DNA from: Onthophagus taurus
Lineage: Eukaryota > Arthropoda > Insecta > Coleoptera > Scarabaeidae
DNA length: 64,000 bases
Assembly: GCF_036711975.1 (NCBI RefSeq)
Contig: NW_027248950.1
Coordinates: 248,001 to 312,000 of the forward strand
Reading direction: 5' to 3'
Below the pieces are notes generated by a model, which worked only from the letters and a program-made list of their open reading frames with translations, was not told where the DNA came from and made no database searches. Positions 51,600-61,351 of this stretch are shown here, piece by piece; the first letter of the stretch is position 1; the number at the start of each line of letters is the position of its first letter. Both the position numbers and the translations under genes were made by a program.

Positions 51600-54500
51600 A
51601 TGGTCGTGTGTGAGGATTGTGGAAAAAGTTTTACTCGAGTTGACAATTTAAAAAGACATCAACGATTATCTTGTATTGGCAAGAGAATCAAGCTTGACGC
51701 ACCGCAAATTCCAAAAGCAGTAAAATGTGAGGCTTGCGATGATTATGTAAATAGACAATGTTACTCTGCACATTTACGAAGCAACGCACACAAGCGTAAC
51801 GCTTTTGTTATAATCGATGACGGAGTGGAGAGAATAGCTGGAGCATTCGGTGACAAAATCGTCAGTTATCGAATAAGTGAAGAAGGTTTTTTTGTGGATT
51901 TGGATGAATTTTCTCATAGAATTCGAGAAAAAATACTAAATCTAATACAAAGCGCAATCGATATTCACCGAAATGTAAAATTAAATATGGAATGTTTTGG
52001 TTTGTATTTTTTACAATCAAAGGAAGACTGTGAAATAAAATCATTCAATACGAAAAATAAGGTAGTATCATTAGCGTCGGATCTGTATAAAATATATAAG
52101 GAATTTATTGATGAAATTTCATCAAAAATGTCAGAATTCCAGGAACGAGATTCAGGTAAGCGTAATGTGACATAATATACCTATATATTAAAAAATAAAT
52201 GTTTCAATATTTTATTTAGGATGGACTTTAATGCAAATTCTCTATATGGAGTTAAATTTAAACAAATATAATCCTATCAGAGCATCTAATTACATCGATC
52301 TACCATCGCAAATAAAAGCAAAGCGTGCTGTGATAAATATACAAAACGCGGATGATGCATGTTTTGCATGGGCTGTAACATCCACACTACATGAACCGAA
52401 CGGTTTACCACAGAGGACATCTTCGTATCCGAATTACCTAGACTGCGGCTTAGACTATTCAAATATTGTTTTTCCAGTTAAATTACGAGATATACCTGTA
52501 TTTGAAAAGCAGAACAAACTATCTATTAATGTATATGGAATAAATGAGTATTTTAAAGACGGTGTTATGAATTATGACATAATTACAATGTATATATGTC
52601 GACAAAAAGAAGAAAGACATATAAATTTATTATTGGTTACAAATGATTCCGGGAATAGTCACTATTGTTGGATAAAAAATCTGTCTCGATTACTATCATC
52701 GCAAGCATCGCAGAATGGTCATGAAAAGTATATTTGCGACGGATGCTTGGTATTCTTTACGTCAGAAAATAAACTTATCCGTCATCAAAGTGACGATTGC
52801 AGCAAGGTAAGGGCAATTTTACTAACAACAAATTTGAAAATAAATAAATATGGAAATGAAGAAAAGGAAAATATACTACAGTTCGAAAATTTTGAACGAC
52901 AATTAAAAATACCGTTCGTGGTGTATGCAGATTTTGAAGCATTACAGAAACCGATCGCCGATGCGGAAGCAACAGAACTTAACGATGATAATTCATACTC
53001 CGTCAAATGTTTCAAACACGAACCTTATGCATTTGCATATTATATAAAATGTTCATATGACGAATCATTGTCGAAGTTTGAAATATATCGCGGATGTAAT
53101 GCTGCTCAAATTTTCATGAGCAAGTTGGAACACGACGTTCTGAATATATACAAAAATTATTTAAGCCAACCAAAAGAAATGCTCCCATTACCACCTATTG
53201 ATAGATTAATACATGAGATGCAGGATATCTGTCACATTTGTTCGCACAAAATAAAAGAAGGTAATAAAGTGTGCGATCATGATCACCTAACTGGGTTGTA
53301 TAGAGGACCCGCACATGCTGTATGTAACATCAATTATCAATTACCAAAGTTCATACCGATATTCTTTCACAATCTTTCGAACTACGATTGTCATATGTTT
53401 GTGAAAGATATGGCATTAAAAGAAGAAGACGTGGACGTTATAGCACAGAATAAAGAAAAGTATATATCATTTTCGAAAAAAATTATCGTAGGAGAAAACA
53501 TTGACAGCAAGGGAAAGCTAAGGCGGGTTCATATGAAATTGAGATTTGTGGATTCATTTAGGTTTATGGCTTTATCGCTAGAGAAGTTGGGTTCATTTTT
53601 GGAAGACAACCAATGCGTTCAAATCAGAAAATATTTTAGGAACGAAGAACAGTTTCGACTTATACGTCAGAAAGGAGTTTTTCCGTACTCCTTTGTGGAT
53701 TCATTCGAAAAGCTGAATCTTACCGCTCTGCCAGATCGAAGTAGTTTTTACAATACTTTATGCGACGATAGTATAACCGAAGGAAATTATTGTCGTGCAC
53801 AAACGGTGTGGAACTTATTTAACTGTCGCACTTTAGGCGAATATAGCGACATTTATTTAACGTCTGACGTTTTACTTTTGGCGGACGTATTTGAGAATTT
53901 CCGAACCATCTCGATGAAGTATTACTCTTTAGATCCATGTCATTACTTCACAGCGCCGGGCTTCGGTTGGGATGCATTATTACGAATGACAGGGGTAAAA
54001 TTAGAATTATTAACGGACATAGACATGTTACACTTCTTTAAAAATGGTATTCGCGGTGGATTAAGTATGTGCACTAAACGCAGTGCGAAGGCTAACAATA
54101 AATTAATGATGGAATTTGATGAAACCAAAGACCCATCTTATATTTTGTATCTCGACGCTACGAATTTGTATGGACACGCAATGAGACGAAAATTACCGAC
54201 GGGTGGATTTCGATGGCTATCAGATGAAGAGATTCAAAAGTTAGATATTTACAATACGGAAGACGATTCCGAAAAGGGTTACGTGTTCGAGGTAGATTTA
54301 GAGTATCCGGAAGCAATACATGATGAACACAACGATTTGCCATTTTGTCCAGAACGGATTGTACCCCCAGGTTCAAAAAATGCAAAGTTAATAGCAAATT
54401 TGGAAAATAAAACAAAATACATCATTCATTACGTGAATCTAAAGCAGTGTATCAAGTTCGGATTGAAACTAACGAAGATTTACAGAGTATTAGAATTTAA

Positions 54501-55392
54501 ACAATCCAACTGGATGCGGAGCTACATCGATTTCAATTCCGATAAACGTGCGAAAGCTAAGAATGAATTTGAAAAAAATCATTACAAAGCAATGAATAAC
54601 ATCGTATACGGTAAGACAATGGAAAATGTGGAAAAGCGAGTGGATATAAGACTAGTTACCCACTGGGAATGTCGTCATAAGAAACCGGGCGTGGAAGCCC
54701 TAATAGCTAAACCAAATTTTAAATCTTCGAAAATATTTTGCGATAATTTGATAGCCGTTCAATTGAACGTCGCGGAAGTTCGTTATTGCAAACCGCTGTA
54801 TGTGGGTTTCAGTATATTAGAGCTTTCGAAAACCGTAATGTACAGCTTCTTCTATGATTACTTAAAAGTTAAATATGGAAATAACATAACACTTTTATAC
54901 ACCGATACTGATTCCCTAATCCTAGAAATTACTACTTCCAATGTATATGAGGATATAAAAGAAAATATTGAATTTTTTGACACGTCCAATTATCCGTTAG
55001 AGAATATACACAATATACCTCGCGGTCGATCTGTGTTGGGAAGAATGAAAGATGAATATCCAAACAGGTGCATAACGTCATTTGTTGGAACAGGAGCTAA
55101 GGCGTACTGCATCACCTTGTTGAATGATAATGTAAAAAAGGCTAAAGGAGTAAAGAAATATGTTATAGATAAACATTTAAGCGTGACCGATTATAAACGT
55201 GTGGTTGAATGTGGCGGATCGGTTCATAAAAAAATGTACATTTTTAAGTCAGAATTTCATACTATGTATACCGAATTAAAGAATAAAATTGCTCTTTCAT
55301 CGTGCGATGATAAACGATACATATTACCGAACGGATGTAATACTTTGGCGTGGGGTCATTGGTTGATAAAAAGATTGAATGCGAATAAATGA
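51600..55392 (+). CDS. polB: Polinton C2H2 / protein-primed family B DNA polymerase, one intron
   Basis: Exon 1 is 51600-52155 and exon 2 is 52220-55392 (GT-AG intron of 64 bp, phase kept), giving about 1242 aa. Exon 1 encodes two C2H2-type fingers ('CEDCGKSFTRVDNLKRHQRL', 'CEACDDYVNRQCYSAHLRS'). Exon 2 has a third finger-like block, then the exonuclease ('VVYADFEAL' about residue 418, 'HNLSNYDCHMF', 'YLTSDVLLL') with an embedded endonuclease-VII-like zinc motif ('CHIC...VCDHDHLTGLYRG'). The polymerase motifs follow: A 'LYLDATNLYG' (about 830), B 'KAMNNIVYGKTMEN' (about 977), C 'YTDTDSLIL' (about 1079) and 'KAKGVKKYV'. The enzyme copies the element from a protein primer. A polyadenylation signal AATAAA is at 55455. 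The gene is intact. Confidence 0.9.
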
Positions 55393-55494
55393 ATTTAATT
55401 TAAAAAAAATTGTAAAGAATAATAATAATAATGTATTTGTAATGTTCGATTGTTAATAAAGTCTTGTAAACTTTTAAATAGGTCTTTATACGTT

Positions 55495-56430
55495 TTAAAG
55501 AACGTTAGTTTTTGAGATCCAAGAATTATGAGACGGACCTAATCCTAACCATTTCACAAACACTTGATTTCCTTTTCGCCGTAGCACTTTTTCCACCAAG
55601 TAGACGTCAGGATATTTAACTTTTTGTAATTCCTCTCGATAAAAACCACCCATAATTTTTTCATTGGATGCATCTTTGAGCAGATATGTTGTTGGGAAAG
55701 TATTACGAACAGAATGTATTGTAAACACTTCGTTAGACCAATTGGGAGTATAGTTTTTGGTGAAGGCGTGTCGATGCTTGCTCACTCTGACGTGATCACC
55801 GACATTAAATTTTTTGGTATAAGGATCCGCAATTTTTATGTAATTATAAACAGTTTTTAACAGTGTCGATGCGTTTCTGTTATTTACCTCGCTAGGTTTC
55901 ATTCCTATCGTCCTGTGAACTTGGTTGTTATAATCCAGAATTAATTTGGGAAGCAATTCCAACCAACGATAGTTACCTTGCATACTAAATTCTTTCCACA
56001 TTTTTTCTTTTATTGTTCTATTAAACCGTTCAACAATAGAACTCTTTAAATTGGAAAATGAACTGTAGTGATTGATGTGATATCGTGACATGAGCTTTTT
56101 AAAATCCTCATTGTAAAATTCTTTTCCGTTATCCGTTTGCAGATTCTTCGGTATGTTTTTCCGCTTTTCCGATAGAATTGTTTCCATAGCTCGCGTAACT
56201 TCTTTGCCAGTTTTGTTTTTTAGTGGTACAGCCCATCCATACTTTGAGAAAGCATTAATAACTGTTAGAATATATTTAAAATTACCATTTGCTTTTGAAT
56301 AAGGTATCATCTCCACTAAATCAGCTTGAAATAAGTCCGTTAAACCTTTTATAATAACACGTCTGCGTTTATACTTTTTCCTCGCGGACGCGTGCAACTC
56401 GTTTACGACGGACCTTTTAATATCGCTCAT
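55495..56430 (-). CDS. int: Polinton integrase with chromodomain
   Basis: 311 aa. An rve-type DDE core: 'DLFQADLVEMIPYSKANG' (first D about 37), 'NLQTDNGKEFYNEDF' (second D about 100), 'SSIVERFNRTIKEKMW' (E about 134). Then 'DYNNQVHRTIGMKPSEVN', an SH3-like part ('FNVGDHVRVSK') and a C-terminal chromodomain ('VYLVEKVLRRKGNQVFVKWLGL'). It inserts the element into host DNA; the chromodomain may direct it to modified histones. The start 'MSDIKRSVVNELHASARKKY' lacks the HHCC zinc finger of longer homologues, so an upstream exon may be missing. It overlaps the next gene's stop by 4 bases and converges on polB, 102 bases apart. Confidence 0.9.
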   Translation of the reverse strand: MSDIKRSVVNELHASARKKYKRRRVIIKGLTDLFQADLVEMIPYSKANGNFKYILTVINAFSKYGWAVPLKNKTGKEVTRAMETILSEKRKNIPKNLQTDNGKEFYNEDFKKLMSRYHINHYSSFSNLKSSIVERFNRTIKEKMWKEFSMQGNYRWLELLPKLILDYNNQVHRTIGMKPSEVNNRNASTLLKTVYNYIKIADPYTKKFNVGDHVRVSKHRHAFTKNYTPNWSNEVFTIHSVRNTFPTTYLLKDASNEKIMGGFYREELQKVKYPDVYLVEKVLRRKGNQVFVKWLGLGPSHNSWISKTNVL

Positions 56431-56852
56431 TTTCTGGATATTTCAATGAGCAGTTCTACCATAAATGGTTTCTTGAGTAAAGTGGTCTTCGTTGTGGGTT
56501 TGCAAACTATTTTATCTCCAAAGAAGAGAACATTTAACTTTTTATTTGGATCGAAGATACTCCCGTTAATAATCATTTCAACGTCTCCTTCAAATCGGTA
56601 TTTCACTATTTCACCAATATATAAAAAGTTTATATATTTACTTACGTAACCTAAATTTTGAATAATGTAATAATTATCCGTTGTATCCGTAGTTCCATCT
56701 CCGCTAAACGTAAGTATTGTTGGTTGTTTGAAATATCGTTGTAAGTTTTCACGTTTATTAAAATGAGCAGCAATGTTGTGTCCGTGTACGTGTTTACCAA
56801 ACTTATCGATCGTCATACTAGACGAATGTTTTCCGAACTTGCTTAAACTCAT
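56427..56852 (-). CDS. Polinton small ORF, unknown function
   Basis: 141 aa, not recognised. It starts 'MSLSKFGKHSSSMTIDKFGK' with a doubled 'KFGKH' motif. The rest is beta-rich: 'DNYYIIQNLGYVSKYINFLYI', 'YRFEGDVEMIINGSIFDP', 'LNVLFFGDKIVCKPTT'. No signal peptide or membrane segment is evident. It overlaps the start of the integrase gene by 4 bases, so both probably share a transcript. The position between the integrase and structural genes and the compact beta-strand pattern would suit a small structural protein, but that is guesswork. Confidence 0.65.
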   Translation of the reverse strand: MSLSKFGKHSSSMTIDKFGKHVHGHNIAAHFNKRENLQRYFKQPTILTFSGDGTTDTTDNYYIIQNLGYVSKYINFLYIGEIVKYRFEGDVEMIINGSIFDPNKKLNVLFFGDKIVCKPTTKTTLLKKPFMVELLIEISRK

Positions 56853-56964
56853 CTGCTCTAGTTCACAAACGTCGGTGTTTTAAAACCAAAAAATGTGAGA
56901 GTCGTATATTTATGATAATATTTTAACGTATAATCTCGGCCTCTGTTAGCTCCGATATTATTGA

Positions 56965-58086
56965 TCATATTTCATTGACATGTGCAGAATGACCTGCAGT
57001 TTGCGAGGCTATCAACAAACGCAGTCTGTCGACAAGTTCGTTGGGATCGTCCCAATACTCGTATTCGATAAGAGCCCCAGGAACGACTTGTTTTTGTAAT
57101 GCACCACCGACTTTTTTCTTCGGATTCGGCCAGTATTTAGCCCAATGCACCTTGGGTTTGTTACCTTCAACGATAGGCTTGATAATATTCTGAAATTTCC
57201 CACTGTCGTCCTCAGTAGTCATACCTGCCTCTGGAATGTAATTAATGTACGGAGCATTTGAACGTAGTAAGATATCTTTGTAGTTGCGCATGTCCTGAAT
57301 TGTAAATTTGTCCGGCTCATTTTTAAATAGTAAATCATATAAACCAACGGTTCCCGTATATTTGAAGTTTCCAACGTGAATATCCTGATCCTCAAAGTGA
57401 ACAGGACTGACTCCAATGTAGAAACCTTCGGGAGTTTCGCGAACACCGTATAAACGATCATAATCATCTTTTAAATCAGTTGTTAAACCAACAATATACG
57501 TTCTGGGCAAAGGATGAAACTGACTCAAAGCGGCTTGTACCTCTGGAGACTCCAATCTTTCTTCTATTTCATCTTTAAGTCGTTCTATTCGATTATGTGC
57601 GTCCGAAATAAGAGCTCCGGTATCCTCGCTAGAATCGAGGAGTTCTTCTTCTTCGCCCAGCGGAACTTCATATACTTCTTCTTCTGCATGAGCTAATGGA
57701 CCAAGAGGAGAAGACGTGGGAGAAGATACCAACCTTTTTTCAGGAGTCGATGTAGCAAATTTTCGTCGTTGTTCTTTTAATGGAACTTTCGGTTTTCGAA
57801 TAAAATATTCGGTCTCGGTTTTAGCTGGTACGTCAGAAATATCCGGCGAGTAGCGTTGTATCTTAGATATCAATTTTTCTTCTTTTGGAGATAAACTTCG
57901 TTTTGGAATGGATAGTAAAGGCGCAGTGTCAAGTTTTGCGACAATATCCTGTAAGGGCCTTGCGATGGGTGCATATGCGGTTTCCGACCGAATCCTTGAC
58001 TCCTCTAAGTCTTCTTTTAAAGAACGAATTTTGTCTCTCACGACTTCTCGTGCCGCGATAAGTTCTGCAGCTATCGTCTTGTTCAT
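56965..58086 (-). CDS. Polinton conserved ORF (DUF-like C-terminal domain)
   Basis: 373 aa. N-terminal 40 residues are a coiled-coil helix ('ELIAAREVVRDKIRSLKEDL'); a low-complexity P/S/E-rich linker spans about 60-175. The C-terminal domain has 'LPRTYIVGLTTDLKDDYDRL', 'YGVRETPEGFYIG', 'VGLYDLLF' and 'DMRNYKDILLRSNAPYINY', a pattern I associate with an uncharacterised domain common in insect Polintons (possibly the one called DUF8207; not verified). The gene lies 51 bases downstream of the ATPase, same strand. Function unknown; virion-associated or replication roles are both possible. Confidence 0.75.
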   Translation of the reverse strand: MNKTIAAELIAAREVVRDKIRSLKEDLEESRIRSETAYAPIARPLQDIVAKLDTAPLLSIPKRSLSPKEEKLISKIQRYSPDISDVPAKTETEYFIRKPKVPLKEQRRKFATSTPEKRLVSSPTSSPLGPLAHAEEEVYEVPLGEEEELLDSSEDTGALISDAHNRIERLKDEIEERLESPEVQAALSQFHPLPRTYIVGLTTDLKDDYDRLYGVRETPEGFYIGVSPVHFEDQDIHVGNFKYTGTVGLYDLLFKNEPDKFTIQDMRNYKDILLRSNAPYINYIPEAGMTTEDDSGKFQNIIKPIVEGNKPKVHWAKYWPNPKKKVGGALQKQVVPGALIEYEYWDDPNELVDRLRLLIASQTAGHSAHVNEI

Positions 58087-58137
58087 TGTATGATGTATGT
58101 GAAGTTACTACGAACTGTACAGCTGAAGTCGTTAGTT

Positions 58138-58842
58138 TTAAACTTCAATGAATTTATCAAAACCCTTACGGTAACGTCCCTTAGATACACTACAATCTAA
58201 ATCAATAACTAGGATGCCGTGTCTATTCTCCCAACAAGCATCGCTAATTTCCTTTAGCCGATGAAACTCCATATCGCTCATTATGTGATCTTCAAATACG
58301 TGTTTTAAATTTGTTAAGTCTTGTTTAAATAACACCAAAAAGTTACAATTATCACGAACTAATTGTTTTGGAATTGCACTATAACTTTGACAAATTAGAA
58401 AACAATCAATGTTTTTATGTCGACCATACGAAAAAAATTCCTTAATGACATTTTTACCTGTACAGGAAACATCGTCAAATACGACTACCGAATATTCTTT
58501 CGCATCTTCCGGTCGAATGAACTCGTCTATATTAGAAAATTCATAGTAACCGCAATCTTTTATAGGTTCAATTAAACGTCTTAAAAAATCGTACTTATTT
58601 TGGTATAACGAATTAGAACATAAGTACAAGTTTAGGAAGCGCAACCCATTACGTGCAACTAAAAGCGATAACATAGCATTTGTTTTTCCGACACCTGAGG
58701 GTCCTACAATTAAACCTCGCTTACATTTTCCACCAAATAAATTGCTGTGTCTTGTAAAGTGTTCTTCGACCGAACCATTACTAAAATTTACTATAGGCAG
58801 TGTTAGAAGTTGCGGTAAACATTTTAATCTCTCGTCGATCAT
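58138..58842 (-). CDS. Polinton packaging ATPase, copy 1
   Basis: 234 aa. P-loop 'GLIVGPSGVGKTNAMLSLL' (Walker A at about 44-51), Walker B 'YSVVVFDDVS' (about 116-125), a sensor-like 'DCFLICQSY' (about 146) and 'QLVRDNCNFLVLFKQD'. This is the FtsK/HerA-type (A32-like) ATPase that pumps DNA into particles in Polintons and related viruses. It is complete, and nearly identical to the copy at 60663-59990. The start 'MIDERLKCLPQLLTLPI' is supported by the same start in the duplicate. Confidence 0.88.
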   Translation of the reverse strand: MIDERLKCLPQLLTLPIVNFSNGSVEEHFTRHSNLFGGKCKRGLIVGPSGVGKTNAMLSLLVARNGLRFLNLYLCSNSLYQNKYDFLRRLIEPIKDCGYYEFSNIDEFIRPEDAKEYSVVVFDDVSCTGKNVIKEFFSYGRHKNIDCFLICQSYSAIPKQLVRDNCNFLVLFKQDLTNLKHVFEDHIMSDMEFHRLKEISDACWENRHGILVIDLDCSVSKGRYRKGFDKFIEV

Positions 58843-58930
58843 GATTCTCGTACTAAATGAATTATAACATTAACAGGATAAGACTGAATGAAAATATAGC
58901 AAAAGAAACTATATATACATATATTTAAGA
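58843..58930 (-). promoter_or_regulatory. putative promoter of ATPase copy 1
   Basis: A TATATATAG-type box about 70 bases before the ATG, followed by 'CTATATTTTCATTCAGTCTT' and 'GTTAATGTTATAATTC'. The same block precedes copy 2 (60664-60750), one of the best-matched non-coding stretches in the duplication. Confidence 0.45.
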
Positions 58931-59021
58931 AGAATAATAATAATAATAATAATAAGTATAATACGTTAACCATTTAACCTAACATAACCTAACCTAACCT
59001 AAGGAAGAGGAGGAAAAATGG

Positions 59022-59333
59022 TTACCACTCCTCCTCCTCTTCCTGCTCATCCCGCACTTCATACGGGGGCGGAGGCGCTGCAGGTGTCGGTGTCGGAGGT
59101 TCTATCCCAGTCGAACAATGGTGTATGTGCATGTTTTGAACATGCACCTGCCCTCTCACCACTGCCGACTCTGAGACAATACTGTTTACCTAAGAAGATT
59201 ATGAAATTAAAAACGTGCAAAAAAGATTATAGATATAGCCTACCAGCTGAAACAGGGTATCTACTTTGACCTCCAATGACGCAACTCTTCGCTCCAACGT
59301 GAGCACCCTCCCGAAGTTGTTGCTACCGGACAT
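59022..59333 (-). CDS. Polinton protein Y, copy 2, spliced (PPPY motif, acidic tail)
   Basis: Exons 59333-59244 (30 codons, 'MSGSNNFGRVLTLERRVASL') and 59189-59022 (55 codons plus stop), separated by a 54-base GT-AG intron; phase is preserved and the product is 85 aa. The first exon is a short coiled coil ('RVASLEVKVDTLFQL'). The second has 'SESAVVRGQVHVQNMHIHHC', a proline run with 'APPPPYE' and a terminal run of E ending in W. The other copy (60987-61344) has the same plan. PPxY motifs bind WW-domain ubiquitin ligases and occur in viral capsid and matrix proteins; a role here is inferred. Confidence 0.75.
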
Positions 59334-59341
59334 CTTTTTAG

Positions 59342-59935
59342 CTAGGAAGGGAAGTTATTAGTATGTAAAGAAGACAAAATGAATTCTGCTTTTTTCATTT
59401 CAACGGTTAATGTTGCAACGGTGATGTCGAGTGACGTTATTAAAGAGTGGTTAGAACTCGACGCCAGCCCTTCCCTAAACTGTGCAAGTTCTCTCAAAGA
59501 GGTCTGCAATTGAAGTACCTTTGCATGAAGGTCTTTATAAAAATTTTGATACAAAATATTAATTTCGGTCAAAATCTCCTCTTTGGTTGTTTCTACTGCT
59601 GCACACATTGCATTTGAAAAAAGGCTGGCAGGTACATCGGAAATGACTGAAGTAGCGGGAATTGTGTCCACCCTTAAGATTTGTACTTTCGGGCTTAATG
59701 AGGGAATTTCTATGGTAGGAATGTTTATGTTAGTAGGGGGAGTGGGAATCGACGAAGCTTTAGAAGAAGAAGCCTTAGAAACAAAAGCTGCATTAATAGC
59801 TTTAAGGTATGTCCGGTTTTCGGTGCAGTGTTGGGATACCGCCATTAAAGAAAGAGAGTCGTTGGACTCATCGCTGCTAGCCACTTCCGAGTGTGTCACT
59901 TCAACCTTTGACAGAGTCGCAGGTTCAACTGACAC
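59342..59935 (-). pseudogene. Polinton protein X, copy 2, N-terminally truncated
   Basis: 197 aa from 'MSVEPATLSKVEVTHSEV'. Matches residues from about 130 to the end of X copy 1: 'IPSLSPKVQILRVD', 'SLFSNAMCAAVETTKEEIL', 'LYQNFYKDLHAKVLQLQTSL' and a C-terminus ending 'NFPS'. The missing first ~130 residues are replaced by the end of the duplicated ATPase in another frame (junction near 59978). The internal methionine could still start a protein, but no own promoter is evident. Confidence 0.65.
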
Positions 59936-60663
59936 ACGCTTGTGTTTGGTACTTCGCGAACGAGCACGGGTCTCCCGTCGAAGCCCTTACGGTAACGTCC
60001 CTTAGATACACTACAATCTAAATCAATAACTAGGATGCCGTGTCTATTCTCCCAACAAGCATCGCTAATTTCCTTTAGCCGATGAAACTCCATATCGCTC
60101 ATTATGTGATCTTCAAATACGTGTTTTAAATTTGTTAAGTCTTGTTTAAATAACACTAAAAAGTTACAATTATCGCGAACTAATTGTTTTGGAATTGCAC
60201 TATAACTTTGACAAATTAGAAAGCAATCAATGTTTTTATGCCGACCATACGAAAAAAATTCCTTAATGACATTTTGACCTGTACAGGAAACATCGTCAAA
60301 TACGACTATCGAATATTCTTTCGCATCTTCCGGTCGAATGAACTCATCTATATTAGAAAATTCATAGTAACCGAAATCTTTTATAGGTTCAATTAAACGT
60401 CTTAAAAAATCGTACTTATTTTGGTATAACGAATTGGAGCATAAGTATAAGTTTAGGAAGCGGAGGCCATTACGTGCAAGTAAAAGCGATAACATAGCAT
60501 TTGTTTTTCCTACACCAGAGGGTCCTACAATTAAACCTCGCTTACATTTTCCACCAAATAAATTACTGTGCCTTGTAAAGTGTTCTTCGGTCGTACCTTT
60601 ACTAAAATTTAGTATTGGCAGTGTTAGCGGTTGCGGTAAACACTTTAGTTTCTTATCGATCAT
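59896..60663 (-). CDS. Polinton packaging ATPase, copy 2, altered C-terminus
   Basis: 255 aa. Residues 1 to about 227 match copy 1 with a few substitutions (start 'MIDKKLKCLPQPLTLPILNF'), including Walker A 'GPSGVGKT' and Walker B 'VVFDD'. After 'RYRKGFD' the duplication junction replaces the native end ('KFIEV' in copy 1) with 28 residues read out of frame through protein X. The core is intact, so it may be active; whether both copies are used is unknown. Confidence 0.8.
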   Translation of the reverse strand: MIDKKLKCLPQPLTLPILNFSKGTTEEHFTRHSNLFGGKCKRGLIVGPSGVGKTNAMLSLLLARNGLRFLNLYLCSNSLYQNKYDFLRRLIEPIKDFGYYEFSNIDEFIRPEDAKEYSIVVFDDVSCTGQNVIKEFFSYGRHKNIDCFLICQSYSAIPKQLVRDNCNFLVLFKQDLTNLKHVFEDHIMSDMEFHRLKEISDACWENRHGILVIDLDCSVSKGRYRKGFDGRPVLVREVPNTSVCQLNLRLCQRLK

Positions 60664-60750
60664 GATTCTTGCACTAAATGAATTATAACATTAACAGGAT
60701 AAGACTGAATAAAAATATAGCAAAAGTAACTTTATATAGATATATAAAAT
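60664..60750 (-). promoter_or_regulatory. putative promoter of ATPase copy 2
   Basis: Same block as before copy 1, with 'TATATAAAG' about 70-80 bases upstream of the ATG. Confidence 0.45.
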
Positions 60751-60784
60751 ATATTGAGTATATTGGAACTATAAAATGATAACA

Positions 60785-60962
60785 ATTTAACTTAATAATT
60801 AACTTAATAATTAACTTAATAATTAACTTAATAATTAACTTAATAATTAACTTAATAATTAACTTAATAATTAACTTAATAATTAACTTAATAATTAACT
60901 TAATAATTAACTTAATAATTAACTTAATAATTAACTTAATAATTAACTTAATATTAACTTAA
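60785..60962. repeat. 12-bp tandem repeat (AACTTAATAATT)n
   Basis: About 15 near-perfect units of a 12-base word in the spacer between protein Y copy 1 and ATPase copy 2. The equivalent spacer at 58930-58960 has instead an (AAT)n run. Confidence 0.9.
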
Positions 60963-60986
60963 TAAATAAAAGAAGAGAAGGAGTAG

Positions 60987-61344
60987 TTACCACTCCTCCT
61001 CCTCCTCTTCTTGATATCTTTGGTAAGGAGGTGGTGGTGCTGCTGGTGCCGGAGTAGTTGCCGGAGTCGGTGCCGGAGTCGGTGAACTAACACATGTACA
61101 ACGGTTAATGTGCATGTTTTGCACATGCACTTCACCCCTCACCACAGCCGATTCTGACACACTCTGCAGCTGAGAAGATAAAATTAATGACATGGAAAAA
61201 AGTATTATAAGTATAACGTACCAACTTAAATATAGCATCTAATTTTACCTCCAACGAGGCAACTTTCTGCTCCAATTCACATAGTCTTATCATATGATTA
61301 ACTCTCATATTATCCATATGATTGTCTCTCATATTATCAGTCAT
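60987..61344 (-). CDS. Polinton protein Y, copy 1, spliced (PPPY motif, acidic tail)
   Basis: Exons 61344-61222 (41 codons) and 61169-60987 (60 codons plus stop) around a 52-base GT-AG intron; the product is 101 aa. It begins with a repeated 'MDNMR..NHM' stretch, then the coiled coil 'ELEQKVASLEVKLDAIFKL'. The second exon has 'SESAVVRGEVHVQNMHINRC', a TPAP-rich run, 'APPPPYQRYQ' and EEEEEEW at the end. Preservation of frame, splice sites and motifs in both copies argues for selection. Without splicing only fragments are visible. It lies directly after protein X. Confidence 0.78.
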
Positions 61345-61351
61345 CTTTAAG

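Noticed and set aside
60785-60962. Regular repeat considered as a CRISPR-like array
   Set aside because: Units are contiguous 12-mers without spacers in a eukaryotic context; it is a minisatellite.
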